From Megalonaias nervosa (taxonomy: Eukaryota; Mollusca; Bivalvia; Unionida; Unionidae), in NCBI GenBank assembly GCA_016617855.1, contig JAECUM010006828.1:36073-100072 (forward strand): 64,000 nt of DNA. The letters run 5' to 3'. Shown one piece after another: positions 1-14,400 of this stretch. Within the stretch, counting starts at the first letter, position 1. Each line of letters opens with the position of its first letter. A program made the translations under genes and the position numbers. The notes beneath the pieces are model-generated. The model ran no database searches. It was not told the origin of the DNA and worked only from the letters and a program-made list of their open reading frames with translations.

Positions 1-446
1 TAAAACAATTTTATGTTGAAAACACTCGAATAAACAACACTGTAACCGATAAGGAGGTCAGTCAGCAGCAGTGGGAAAATGGAGCAAATAGAAAGAGAAT
101 TATGTATGTACCAAGATTTGAATTACGTTTTTGAATGGTTTTGCAATGTGCATGACAACAACACCTGCTCGCATATCACATTTACGCCAAGAATAAGAAC
201 TATTAGTGCATATTAAGTTGAAATAAGGCTATTATTATAACAAGAAGAACCTTTTAATAATTAATGTTACTTTGAAACGAAGATATTAAATGAAGATATT
301 AAATGCTTTGAAGAATGTAGGTTTCTTACTACGTACATTACATAGACTTCTCATGAAAAATTTAGTCCCCCTCTGGAAAGGCCACCCGTCTTATAAGGCC
401 ACTTTCCCGGTGCAGAAGGGGTGGCCGTATAAGAGGGGAACTACTG
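1..446 (-). mobile_element. End of a pogo/Tigger-like non-autonomous DNA transposon, cut by the window edge
   Basis: The segment is the reverse complement of the first ~445 bases of the element at 27441-29093, with scattered substitutions and small indels. It ends in the terminal sequence AGAGGGGAACTACTG, followed by TA at 447-448, the same terminus and TA flank as the full copy. The internal landmarks ATTAATTATTAAAAGG and CAACACCTGCTCGCATATCACA match in order. No transposase reading frame is present. The other terminus lies to the left of base 1. Confidence 0.8.
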
Positions 447-448
447 TA

Positions 449-1473
449 TTTGTCAGGAAGCTAAAGATCGAATCAGGTAGCAAATAAGAGTCAAAATATG
501 TAGGATGTTAATGTTGTTTTCTTGCGGCTTTTGCAGTTGATAGGTGTTGATTTCAAAACTTTGTTCTATACGATTTATTACTTTTAGTTTTAACACCTGG
601 TTTTGTTTAAACTGTCTGTGGTCAACATGTACTTCATGCTCATGTTGGTGTGCCCATTCTCATTGACAAGCCTGGTCATCCCACCAGTCACAAGTGGTTA
701 CATTTGCATTGTTTTAATTCTGTCAGGTAAGTTTCTGTTGTAGGATGAGAGGTATTGAAGTAGCATCCAATTTTCAAATTGATTTACAACTTGTACATCA
801 TAGACATCAAGATCCTAACATTAGAACAAGTATATGGCATTGTAAAAGTATTATATTGGTATTACATCAGAATAATACCCTTGCATAACATGGAATTGAC
901 ATGGCATCTGTTTATCGATCATTTCTCACAATTGTCTGATTTAAACTGGAAATTAAATGTATGGTAATATAGATCAAAGGACATACACTGTATATAATAT
1001 CTTGGAAGGTCTTTATATACTTATTCACTGATTGCTGACTTGAAGACCCTCGATACAGTAGCACTCCACTATACCCCTTCGATCTTTATTAATGGCTAAT
1101 AAACTTTCCCTGTGCATGTCATGATAGAGCAGCAGGGCATGCTTCACATTCTGCACTTTTTTCAGGACAATGTCAAGTTTGGATATGTTATATACATAAC
1201 CTTGAACAAATTAAATAGTCCTTTTATTTTGTATCAGAATTGCCCAATTTCACATGTAACTTGTGTAAAATAGGGGTTATCTTTGCACAGATTTTGCGGT
1301 TTGGTTCATTACAAATGAAATTAAGAATATCGGTCAGAGGATAGAGTGCTGGTTTGGTCCAAACCAGTAACAATATAGCACAAGGGAAGACATGGTTTCT
1401 CAACACTCAGTATTTCCAACCTAGTATTGATTATTTTGGTACCCCTACTTGTGAATTGGGCACTAAAATGAGT
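449..1473. other. AT-rich non-coding stretch, nothing recognised
   Basis: I see no exon, repeat copy or RNA gene. An upstream PRPF39 exon could be hidden here, because the N-terminal part of this protein is poorly conserved and would not be recognised by eye. No open frame with good flanking splice sites stood out. Confidence 0.4.
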
Positions 1474-2034
1474 TCCACTGGAGCAACAGGGTGTGATTCA
1501 CCCAGAGTGCTTTTTTTTTGGCATATTGGCAAAAAGTTTGAAGAGGTTCCATACATATACTGAAAGAATGAAATAGTCCTCTTGTGTAATACCACAGCTG
1601 CTTTAGAATTATATGTAAAATAGCATTTACATTTTTCATCTAAGATTCCATTTTCAACCTTGTTTTTTTTTATATGCTTTATAAGGCCATATCATTCTTT
1701 TTTAGAAGCATAAACAGATTGTTCTAAATATGGCATTTGTTGAACATAGAATGTCCAAATACGGCATGGCAAGCCATTGGGCAATGAATTACCATGAGAA
1801 TCTTGTGTTATCTGTCAAGTCAGACAAAGTATAGTAAGTGTAAAGATGCCAATATAATTTACCTTGTATAGGCTTAATAACTTTATCCTTAGCCAGACTT
1901 CCTGGAAAACAACTCTACATAGTAGATTTTAACTTCAGTCCTCTTTTTTATTTCCTTTGACAATAGTTTTATTTGCTCCATTACAAGGTATAGGATCACA
2001 TGGTAACTGTGACCATGGTGAGGCTATGACATAT
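1474..2034 (+). repeat. Dispersed repeat, uninterrupted copy
   Basis: This is a diverged copy of the sequence at 34793-36490. Shared blocks include GGTGTGATTCAC, the run leading to TACTGAAAGAA, CGTGTTATCTGTCA-like sequence, TATAGGCTTAATAACTT and GCAAGGTATAGGATC followed by GAGGCTATGACAT. The copy at 34793 is interrupted by a hAT-like insertion. This copy keeps the uninterrupted site, with a single TATAAG at 1680-1685. No coding capacity was seen. Confidence 0.7.
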
Positions 2035-2324
2035 ATCTTTCCAATCCTACTAGTCTGCAGTTCCAGGGAGTCTAGAACTCCTCATCCTGAAACTCTATTG
2101 CAAGCCCTAGTTGATCGTGCAAACTCCCCCTCCAGCCCATTGTTTTTTTTTCTGATCTAAATAAAGATTACTAAAATTTGAGGATTCTAGACCAGTTTCT
2201 TTGGACTCTTTACAAACTAAGGCAACTACATACAAAATAAGCTTGGCAGTTTTATTTCACAGAAGCAGTCATTTTTAAAAGTAAATATTTTGGATTTTAA
2301 TCCATTAAAATTCTTTTGTAACAG

Positions 2325-2449
2325 ACCTGAAATCGGATGAGGGGGAAAGGAAAACAGAGACAGAGCTAGATAAATATTGGCAGGCTGTGAGAGACAATCC
2401 CACGGACTTCACTGGGTGGACTTACCTATTACAGTATGTAGAACAAGAG
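2325..2449 (+). CDS. PRPF39: PRPF39 exon with first HAT repeat (first exon recognised here)
   Basis: The exon follows a TTGTAACAG acceptor and ends before GTATGTAA. Its first two bases complete a codon from an upstream exon. It then encodes 41 residues: an acidic/basic linker ([18 protein letters not shown]) and the family-typical [18 protein letters not shown], the start of the first HAT repeat. It ends in phase 0. The residues before the tryptophan are poorly conserved in the family, which is why the upstream exon could not be found by eye. Confidence 0.92.
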
Positions 2450-5400
2450 GTATGTAAAGTTTTATACCATGCCACAAATGTGTTACTACCCCAGCACAAT
2501 GGAATGGTTCCTCCCTGCCCCCTGCAAGTCTTCTGTCCGTTTGGCTCCTCCCTTGTGTACTTACAGTGGCCTATTCTCTTCACCTATACAAAACTGAAAC
2601 TTGTCAGTAAAACTTTTTTTACTTCATTATGTTTAATTCTTGAATTGCCATTGCTTCTATAGTGACACACGTCAGCTTAGGTACTGATGGAGCCAAGGAT
2701 AACTTTACAGCTATCAACTTGGGAATATGGGCCAATGTTTTTCTTTTTCTTTTATAATAGACTGATTTAATGTAGTAATACCATGCTTGTATAAAAGTTA
2801 CAACTACCTCATGCTGATGATTTTTTCATAAAACCTTTACGAGGATGATATGAAAGGCCATTTTGTTTTCATTTTTTGTATACGAAGTTCAAATTTTGGC
2901 ACAGTTACTTAGAAATGTTTCATTGGTTATTGAATGTCTTGAAGTTGCTGTTGGTGATATTTGTGATCAGTTTTTGCTTTACACAATATGAGAATGATGG
3001 ACACTTCATGCTGCATTTCATCTTTCAGACACTCTTTACAGGGGTTGACTAACACAGATTTTTCCATTGGCCAGCACTGCCAGCTCATATGGAAATTAAC
3101 TTTAAAATTAATATATAATGACATCAGAAAATTTAATTGGTCTTGTAACTATAAGTTTTAATTGGCCCTTTTCAGAAAGCCAATATCTGGCAAGCCAGTG
3201 ACTAAAGTGATCCCAATTTATATTGTCCTTGTTTACTTCATTTATATCAGTGCTAATGAGCGTTTCTGAAATTATTGATAGTAGGTGGTGTCTTTCTCTT
3301 CATCCTCAGAAATTTTCTATCATTTGCTAGGCAAGTGAAGCTGGAAAATTGAGTATTTGCATCAGACTTCGTTGTTCCTTTTGTCCGCAGTTTATAGTTT
3401 GATGACTCCTGAATAATGATAATTTCAGTGTCTAGGGCACTGGTTGCCAACATCAAGTTACAACCTAAATTAGGGTGGGGGTGAGGTGGCATCAGAAGAA
3501 TATATTTAAATCGTATAATAATCCTGAGTGTTGGGAGGTCTGTTGGTGACCAGGTTAGAGTTGCAACAAAAAAAGAAAGGTTTGGGAATCACTGGTCGAG
3601 AGCAGAACCAAAAGAGATATGAAGATTCCTTCATTTTGCAGGTTTGCAGCAAGTGGAGTTTTGCATCCTATTTGAGCTGCCAGATAACTCCAAACATACA
3701 CTTGTACCATTCCAAGATTATCCAAATGTACACTTGTACCATTCCAAGACTATCAGGGCTGGAACTTAGAGGAATCACGGTACTAATTCAGTTTCCATAG
3801 TAAACCTATGCAAACACCATGATATTAAAAATTCAATAACTTAAAATTTCTGAGTGCCCATGATCAAATCTATATTTATCAGTATAGATGAACCCTGGTT
3901 GTCAGCTTCTGTGTAGAGGAAAGGATATGAGCCGCAGCATTTTCTGGACCTGCATGTGTTTGAAACTTGTGCTTTCAATTCCACACCAAAGAGTCAGGTG
4001 CTAATTTTAGTAATGAGTGTTCCAAACTCAAGACTGTTAAAGGACTGAAATTCCATTGATAAAACAATGTCCTTTTTTTCACTTACAACTAGGATAAACT
4101 CGTAAAGGACTCTTTTACCTAAACATAACTTACATTATTAACCAATCCTGGCCACCCAAACCCATATATACTGTATTTAATGTTCACCCAAATCCAGGCT
4201 GGTTACCATTTTTCCATACCATTAGTACCGTGTGTCCTAGAGATAGCTCCATTTTTATTTCCTCTTGTGCCCAATCTTGCACACACTAGAGTCTCAACTT
4301 GTTGATATATGGTAGAGAATTCCATGTCATAAAATGTGTTATGCTGAAAAATGTAAATGTTTCCAGCAATGATAAATAAAACATAAAACTAGTGCTTATG
4401 TCATATACAGTCCACACTACAGAGACAACATTTATGAATATTGAATTTATCAGTAGGAAAGTGTTAACAATGTTTATCATGTCTGCAGTGAGGGTGTTGC
4501 AGTTAATTTCATTCAATATACTGATTTTTATTATGAATGGTTGTTGGAGTTTAGTCTACTGAGAAATTGTACCCATTTGAAATCTTACAATGATCTCTGA
4601 GAATAAAATAAATTGTCCAGTTATCTATCGCTGTTTCTGAAATGTAACAATCGTGTCCCGAGTGTTGTTCCACAAGATCTTGAGCATATTTGACCTTGTG
4701 AGGAAAGTAAATTTGCTGACCCAATTAATGAAATAAGTTGTGAAAAGATGACACTAGTGAACTTTCTGACAGAATTTTTATTTTGTAAATCTGGTGTTAG
4801 AATGTTAGATCTCAGAATCTTATACAGTATTGGCAGCAACTGAAAAAATAGCTCACATTGTCTGCTCCAGACTGTTTTTATGAGATCTATAAGGGGCAAA
4901 TTTAAGATTTTCAGTTTTCTGACTGCCTAACCCTCAGCATTAATAATTTTTGCAGTTTATTTTTATATTTCCTCTTGTCTACATTAAAAGATTAATGCTA
5001 TAAAAAAACCCCATTAAAAGATGAATATTATACACCAAAATTGGCCATATAACTGTGTACTTTTTGTAGAGAAGTTTAAAATAGTGATGGTAGTAAGTAG
5101 ATTCTTTTTTAGAACAAGTCCTCAGTATTCAACAGATTTGTTTACTCCTCTACAGTGTATCCCCTAGAGGTGAAAGACTGAGAGCCAGCAATCCCCTTGG
5201 TGTCAGAATTGGGTCACACTGAGTATAAAACAAACTTTGGCATCAAAACTGGGGGTCATTAAAATTATGGGGGTTCCTGAAGCACAAATGAGGGTTAAGG
5301 GCAATTTGAGTTTCCTCTGACCCTTGCCACCCCATTTTTGATATTTGGACATTTATGTTGGGGTGTAGGGTCAGAGTCCATTGCCTATTGAAAAGTTGGA

Positions 5401-8400
5401 ATTCACCGACACCATTTGTTGTCAGCCTAGGGTAGCTGCATACTAGCCGGCCTAGCAAACTTTAAGGACCATTCATCGAGATATACCTGCATGAAATTGA
5501 TAGTAATATGATTTATTTTCTCAGAAATAGTGAATGTAGCATTTGTTTTATCTTTAATTCGCTGAAAGACTAGCCGAACCTATAATGTTGATGAAATTTG
5601 AACTGGAGCTTGCCATTTGCATTCCATGTCACATGACTACACAAATCTTGCAACCTACATGTTGATGACTTCAGAGTTCAAATAGTCACATGACATCGAC
5701 AATATACAGTCACCCATTTTGTAATTTTGCTGACTTGACCATCTCTAGCATTCCTTTCAAGTTGGGCTTCTCTTATGTGCATCTTGTATATTTACTTTCA
5801 GGATAATGCTTTTATTGAACTCTGTTACATACATGCTGAAAACTTCATGCAGGAAGAACCATCATTTCTTGGTTCTCTTTTGGCTAAATGTCCATTTACA
5901 ACCAGTTATTGATGAATAAGCTCATTTGTAACTTTAACATACAGAATGGATGTAACCAACTCTAACATGTTGTGTGCTTAATTTGCAAGTGGCTACAGCT
6001 ATTACAGCTCTCTCCTGTTATAATGCGCGTCACTATAACTCAATTCTGGATATACCTTGATAACACTGTGAACTACAAAATCAAAATTAGAAATGTTTTA
6101 AGGTCATGTTTTAACTCTAATTAGCCACTGTTGTATTCAGGCAAAGTTAGATATTGTACTGCCAATACCTGAAATTACACATGCATTTAATAAGCCATAA
6201 GTGTCATTGGACCGTATCAATTATTGTATTTTGCTAAAGTACACAGGACTGCCTAATTGCCCTTTAGCACTTACGCCACTCCAGCAGATCATTGAATTTA
6301 TCATTGGAAACACAGCTCACTGATTATACAGAAGACCAGCTTATTGTCAATCACAGTTTATTGACATGTGGAAACAAATCATAGAAAGGATTAGCGGCAG
6401 AATGTCTTTTGAACTTGCCGCAGCTTTTTGTAATCTGTTGTAGTTCAGCCCTGGAGAGAAGTTCATTTGCATAATGTTTAGTGAATAAGGTCTGTTCAAA
6501 CAAGTGTGTGTTACTTTCCAGTGAAATCGGATTTAATTGTGAGTTTAGTCTTCTCAACATTTACAAGTGAATTAAGACATTTGATCTCACGGTGGAAATG
6601 TTCAGGAAAAGGAAAGATTATTTTGTCCATAGGGTTGTGATTTTAAGGGATTCATAGAGTAGGATATTGAAAAGGCTAAAGCAGTGCTACAGGGACATTT
6701 TAATTCGTTTGATGATGTTCAGCACTGGATTAAAATATCTGAAGACTACCACACTGTTGAAAGCAAGACTGATGCTGACATTGTCCAGCAAGAGAAAATT
6801 TAGATCCCGATCAACCGGAAGTAGGATCTACTATTGAGAGTGACCAGGAAGACCTGCTGGAAACACCAAATGCTGTTTCTGAATTCATACTAGCTTTCGA
6901 GAAAAGACTAATGTGGCTAAACCTGTAACATTGAGCCATTGAAAATTTTGCAGCTGAGAAATATCCACCTCTCCCTCGATAACTCATGCACATCGGGGTC
7001 CAAAAACAGACCGCACTATAAGCAAGGGTGCGAGTTACCGAGGGACATCCCAAAAATCCACTAGACAAAAGACATCCAGAGAACTGCAGGGTGGGGGGGG
7101 GAACTGGGCTGTTTAATGACTGAATCCTTGTTTTATAATCGCGTCTAGAATAATTGTCAGTAAAGTGCTTCTTCTGATGAAGTTGTTCATTATTCTGTAT
7201 AAATCACATTTATTTTCAAAATGTCCAACATCTGAAAGATTGATAGCATGATTCCAACCGGTTTCAACAAGCAACACGGTACGCGAAAAATTCATGTATT
7301 ACGTCACGTCCTTTTGTGTTTGTTGATTAATCTGGTTCCCGGATTGGTGTGCAATAGTTTTTCCGAAACAAGGAATTTACGAAGCAGGAAACCAGACTAA
7401 CTGTTGATTCACTACCGAACAAGATTACTTTTTATATAAAAAAAAAAGAACGAAACCGCAACATTTCGTGAGACAATTGTCTGTGTTGAAACTCAATTTT
7501 TGAATTGTTCAATTAGTAAAATATTGATACCGTGATTTCATTGCAAGTAACAGTGAAACTTCTTATCATCCTTGAGAATATCTCTACGTGTGAATTCAGA
7601 AATTCTCTGAAACTTGTTTTCCCCACAATGGTCAATATCTGTGAAACAAAGCTCTTTATTTTACGAAGTACTCATTTCGCATGGTTGCCTTGCTATCTTT
7701 AATCACAGTTATGATTGAGTAGGGTAATTTAAGGTAGTTAATTGATTACGTACACAATAACATTTATAACAGTGTTAGATTGATCAAATGAAATAAGTTA
7801 CCCAACATACGACCGGAGCCGCTGGTTCTTAAGCATGTAGGATTTGTATGCCTTTTAACTTTTTTGTTTATTCCACCTCCTTTATTCGATTCAAAAGACG
7901 TAATTAACGTTATAATAGAAAAGGAGGCCTGCTTTTTATTTAGTGCAACAATACAACAAATGTTTCCGCTAGTCTGATTTCAAAACATGGTCGGCACTTA
8001 ATTAGGTTCTCAGAGAAACGCTTGCAGACATAGCTGTTACGGTAGATTGAGACATTTTACGTTTAGTTACACGAGGACACATTGCATTTATGATGATTAC
8101 ACTTAAAAGGAACTAAAACATAGATCTAGAACACAAATTTCAATTGATGCAAAAAATTATTTAATTGGTATTTATTTATCAAAGTACTGCCTCCACTAGG
8201 CGTAAGTGACATTTTCATCGGTCAAAATTTGCTTGAGTATCGTTAATTAAGGTGTACTAAGAATGTCATTTGGAAAGAAGATGAAAAAAAAATTATGACT
8301 TCTTTTTAAGTTGATATTTTACAATGTTGATTGGAATTTCCAGGTCCTATCTACTGTTTTCGATGATAAAATGAGCGATATATCAGTTTCACGATTTTCT

Positions 8401-11400
8401 TCAAGTTCAACAAATAGGAATAAATTTTTTGGTATTTTCTGGTTTCAAAAATGGGATCCACGCCTGACCCCATGTTATAAGCGAGTTCGCGAGTTGTCGA
8501 GGGAGTGGTGTAATTTGATCTTTAAAAAAAACAAAGAAGGATAGGTTTTGTTTTTTTTAAATCTTAAATCGCGTAATGCTTCCAGTAGGAACTGCACATC
8601 ATTTGAGTGGATACTGTTTATCCTATTTGGATTAATACTTTTTGTGAACAAGCATGTTTGTTTTGTACATCATTGGATTTTAAACTGATTACATGCATGC
8701 AAATTTGTCTTTTTTTACTGTTATTCTGTGTTCTGGAATTGCTAAAAGCATGCTGCACAGTCGTTATTCATCATATGTAACTGATTTGAAGTGAAAATGA
8801 GATTTTATTGATTAAAAAATGCCATGACATTACTTAGAGCACTTATTACAGATCGATGTTTATTTAATTGCAAAACGGGTGTAGAAGTGGTAAATATGTG
8901 ATTTTGACCTCCTGATTAAAAAGGAATAATGGTGCTAACAACAGGCTGCATAGGCCTGAAGAGGAGCCCAAATTTAATCATTTCTTTTGGAAGTGATTAC
9001 AACATTTTTAATCACTTTAAACTTGATTCAGCTGTATAGAGTTTATTGTCCCGCCCCATTCCAGAATAATTTAATGTATAAAGACGATTGTTGTAGTAGT
9101 ATTTGTTCTGTATGTTATTAACAGACAATAGTTGTAAAGAGCATTCTGATTAGTCAAAAGTTTCTGTGGAGTCAATGAATCTCCGCATACCAGAAATGGA
9201 TGGAAATAAGCATGCTTGCCAAACATTCATCTTGAATTGACGATAGAGAAAATGACTCCACAAATTTGGATAAAGGTTTGAAAATGGGTGGAAATAGGAA
9301 GTGTCTTGAATGCCGAGTTAATGAGAACATCTGTAAGGGCTGACCCATTTAAACATACATGGCACCCAGGGAAGGCAGTTTTTTAAAACTATATGCCAGG
9401 GTACATTGATTTCAAAGAATTCATATTAAAATGTTAAGAAAAATCTAAATTGCATCTATGGGTGAGTACCCTACATTAAAAGTGCCTTTCCTGGGTCCCA
9501 GGTATGTTTTACTGGAACAGCCCTAAGAAAACTCAGTGCCAAAGGACGAGCATTTTGTGATCTTTGCTATAAAAATTTAAGTTACTGTTGCCAACTCCAG
9601 TAGCATCTAACATGTTAAATCAGAAGGAGTTGGACCAGTATGATTTGGATGTTTAAAGATTCCAAACTGATTCCCTTCCAGAAATTAAAAAAGCAACAAT
9701 GTAAAGATGACTTGTGTTAAAGTGACGTTGTTGCCAGATATCCATCTCAGAGTGATTGTGTGCTACTTTTGGATTTTTAATGTAGCTTTAGCAGTTTTAG
9801 TCATATTACTATGATGTTTGCAGTGTGGCAGTGTATATTGATGTCTAGGACAGGGGCATGATGCCACAGACATCTAGCATCATGACCCACCCAGTCACAT
9901 TATCCTGACACCAGGCTGACCAGTCCTAACACTAACCTCTTAATGCGAGTGTCAAGTGAGGCAACTGCTAGCTCCATTTATAATAGTCTTTGGTATGACT
10001 TGGCTGGGGTTTGAACCTGCAACCTGCTGCATCCAAGGCAGATGCTCTAACCACTTACGCCACCAGAGTGGTCTGCCCAGGGTGATTGTAATTTTTATTC
10101 AGTTGCCTGATGATTGTGAGCTTCCTCATGTTCAAGGGAACCTCTGCATTCCATAATCAGATAATGCCTCTGCATAAACAGTGTTTTAATTGAGATGGTG
10201 ATAGTTGCAAGAATGACATGGCTCTGCAGTGTTATTTACTTGCTAATTAAGATCCCACACTGTATGATTATCTTTAGGTTCAGGGTTAGAGTTTGATCAT
10301 AAGGTACCAGCTAAGAGTCACACAGTTTTGGCTGAAACCAGTGCAGTGTTACATAAAATATTTGTCCTCTAATGAAATTAGGGGGCATGCTTTGTAAATT
10401 TTGTGAAACTTAATGCATGACTTTCTTTAAAAAAAAACATGAAAGCATTTTCAAAAAGTTGCCGATGGCCTTACGTAGCAACCATGGTCCTAATATTTGA
10501 TAATTTTTATTATTTCAGGACCAGATAGAGGCTGCTCGGGAAGCTTATGATGCTTTCTTCAGTCACTATCCTTATTGCTATGGATACTGGAAGAAATATG
10601 CAGATATGGAGAAAAGGCACAGTAATTTGGAAAAAAGTATTGAGGTATTGAAGAAACTTTATAAATTTAAGGATGAATTTTTTTGTGCCATTGCTTAAAA
10701 TAGGTGTGTAACCATAATAGGATATTCATTGAAATAAAGCATGTGTTGTAGTTATTTTTTAATGGGTATACATGTGAACCTCCTGAAATTATATGCTCTT
10801 CTATGGAAAAATTATACCCACCTTTATTTATTTTCCTCACAGAAATGCCATAAATTCAAGACTTGTAAGTCTTTGTTTCAGCCATTTCTTCTCACATTGT
10901 ATATTCTTTGTAAAGTATTTTTATGCGTACACACACTCACAAGCCACATGTTAGGAGGGGGTTTTGTATTAAAGTAGGTTCATCCATCATGACACATTCT
11001 ATTCTATCCATTAAAATGCTTTTAAAATAATGGACAATATAATACAGATCCTAGGATTGTTGAGGTTGATGATTTTAAAGGTGATTCACTCTGTCATACC
11101 CACCTGGATGGCTACTGTGGTGTGCCCTTGGGCAAGACACTGTACTTACCTTGGCACAATGTAACTATATTTTGTTGATGTGAAACGTTGAATCAAACTC
11201 ATTGATCAAGTTTTGCCGTTGAATCAAGTATTTTTCCCCACTTATCAGTTTTTGCAGATTTGAACCAAATTATGAGGTTAATACTGAAGGAGTATTGCAG
11301 TATGTTACAACATTTTATGAATGCATTAATTCTTGCAGTTTTCAGTATATTGCTGTAGAACTTGAGTCATGTTATGTTCATTATCAAAAGATATACATGT

Positions 11401-14400
11401 AAACCAATCATTGTAGTGGCACTATTTTTAAAGGAGTTCTGCACTTTTTTGGCCGTAGACTAGTGTTTATCATGAGGTTAAGGGTATGTTGCAGGAACAG
11501 CAGGTGTATATTTACATGAACACATTTCTCAACATCCCACTAGATTCTTTTGAAGAAGGCTGATTTAAATCAGTGATATTTAGTTGCTCCTTAACAAGTT
11601 TGGTCAAGAATTGTTTTATTTAGGTATCATTAAGTACAGAGACAAAGGTAAAATATCAAAGTCCTTGTTCATTTTGGGCTTGTGAATAAGCATCCTTGCA
11701 TCTTTTGTTTCCATATAAAATTTTCAGCTTTGGTGCATTTTTAGCAACATTTCAGAACCATGCATGCTTTAGTTCATTGACAAAGTATTTGCATAGTTGC
11801 ATATTTATTGTCATAACCTTGTTAGGTTTTTTCCTCTTCCTTCAGTAAACAATGGAATTGAAAATTTATCAATTGCAGCAAAATTGAGAAACAAAAATCT
11901 TAAAGAGACTTATATTCACATTAATGGTAACAGATTAAAATACAGATTAGATCGGAAGGGAACAGGCAATTTGCATCACAATTCATGTAGTACTGAAAGG
12001 AATGACAATCATTTACAGTATGCTGTTAACAATGTAGGAGGGATGTAGGATCATGTACATTTTTTTCTTACAGAAGTTAAATTGTGAACTGCTTTTGTTC
12101 GCTTTCACAGACAATTGTAAAGAGCATACATTTGGGAAAAAGTACTTTGAAATCAAGCACATGTACTTTGCTTTGTTCCATTGTCATTAAACAAGGATTT
12201 GGTATAAGAAAATATCGGAGCATGTCACCAATCCAGTAAAAGTGGTTAATTTTGGCCAATTGTATTAACTTGTTTTGCCATATTGTTCAGTATGAATTAA
12301 AATGATCTTGACTTACTGATGTATTTGAAAGCTACATCTTTAAATTGGTTTTATTGGCTGTTACAAGATGTGACCAGCTATCAAAATGACAGGTGACTTG
12401 CTAAAGTATTTGAAAGGTATGTATCTGTGGTGATTGTGCCAATGTTGTTCAGAACATGGTATGGCCAGCTGTTGAAATGCCTGGGGACTTGGTAATCATT
12501 TGAATGTGATTTTAGTTCTGCTTCTGAGATTGTCCATCCATCATTGAGCACAAATTTGTTATCGGTATTCCTAAACTACTTTGAAGATTGCCAGGAAACT
12601 TTCTCTCTCTATCTGTCTCTCTCACACACATGCGCACCTGCACATGCACGTGAATGATATGGTTGGACCTAAATGAAAAGGGTGCTACTTGGAGAGCCAT
12701 TGTTATCTCCATTTCTCCTGAATGGATGGTCGTATCAATTCGGGGTTTGCATTAAAAGACTTCACATAAGGTCTAGTTGGTCCTAAAAGAATATGGTGCT
12801 GATGCAAGGTGCAATATAGCCACCATGACAGACTTATTGAAAATCTTGCTATCACTACTTTTCCTGAAGGGATGGTCAGATTATCATTGGGTTTTCACCA
12901 AAAGACATCTTATGCTGTCTTGTTGGTGCTAAATGAAAACTTTACTGATCTGTGTCCAATATGACTGCCACAGTGCCAAACTTCAAGATCTTGTTATTGC
13001 TACTCCTACTACATGGATTGTCAGATCAACATGAATTTCCACTGTTAGATTTCTTCAAAAAAAATGTCTCTATTTGAACAGAAAGTCATATTGATATGGG
13101 CTTTTTTCACCAGACGACTTCTTGAGTTGTCCAGTTTGTATTGAAAATGGTGCCTATCTTATGTCCAATATAGCTGTCACAGCTAGCATCTTGGAAAACT
13201 TGTTATTACTATTCCTCCTCAATGGAAAGTTCTATCTTGAAAACATTGTTATCTCTATTCCTCTCCAAATGGTTGTCTATATCAAAATGGGGTTGTCACC
13301 AATCTGCCTCTTACGATACTTAGTTGATCTTGAATGATAATGGTGCAAGTGATACATCCAATATAGTTGTCACTATTCCTCAAGAATGGATGGGGCCCAA
13401 TACAAAAGTATGCATGGTTTTGCTAACCTTGAAAAAAAAACGTTTCTGTTTTTGTCCTGAAGGATTTAAATGAAGCATAAACTAGATAACAAGTGTCATT
13501 TGCATCCTGAATTTAACTTCAATCATAGTTACATCCTTTTGTTAATGTTTTTCTTCGAATTTTTTTCTCTTTTTCTTTTTTTAAATTCTCTCTGGGCCCC
13601 CCCCCCCCAAGCAGCAGGGAAAAAAAGCATCTGTTGGGTAAGCAGAACCACATATACTTTTTTATTTGGCCTGATCATTATGATGTGGGCTTTTCATCAG
13701 GTCCTAAATGAAAATGGTGCCAGTCATACATCCAGTATGACTGCAACAATGACAGTCTTCAAAAACTACTTGTTACTACTCCCTGTGAATGAATGATCAT
13801 AATAACATGGGGTTTCCACCAAAAGACTGTTAATGATGTATGCTTTGTTGTAAATGGAAATTGTGCCAAGCTGACATCCAATATGTGCACCACAGCAGCT
13901 AATTTGAAAATCTTGTTATTGTTGAAGAATACCAGAGATGGTTTAATCCATGGGCAGCAACATACGGCATGTGTGCCACAAGGTGGCACATTGAGAGGTT
14001 TGGTGTGGCATGTGAAGGGCAGCCAAAATCTTATTTTAACAGTGTTACTCTCCTACTGGTGGCACACATTCGTTCATTTTGTAATTAATCTGGAAAAAAG
14101 TGGCATGCTATGTAAAATAGGTTGCTGACCCCAGGTTTAAACACAAGTTAAAAGGAGGAAATGGTCCTTTTTTTGAAATCCAGGAAATCCTTTGAGCCAT
14201 ACTCAGACCATGCTCTTCAACTACAGGTTTTTATACTCCCATAAGGATATATTATATTGTGATGTTGTATTTCAGTCCATTTGTCTGTTAACAAGTTTTG
14301 TTTCCACACAATAGCTAAAGTTGTACACCATCTACAACTGCCAAACTTTGTGGATGGTTTGTACATAGATTATGAGAACTCCATTGATTTTGAGGTGAAT

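Noticed and set aside
290..487. 65-codon frame at the left edge
   Set aside because: It lies mostly inside the Tigger-like repeat end and has no domain or splice context.
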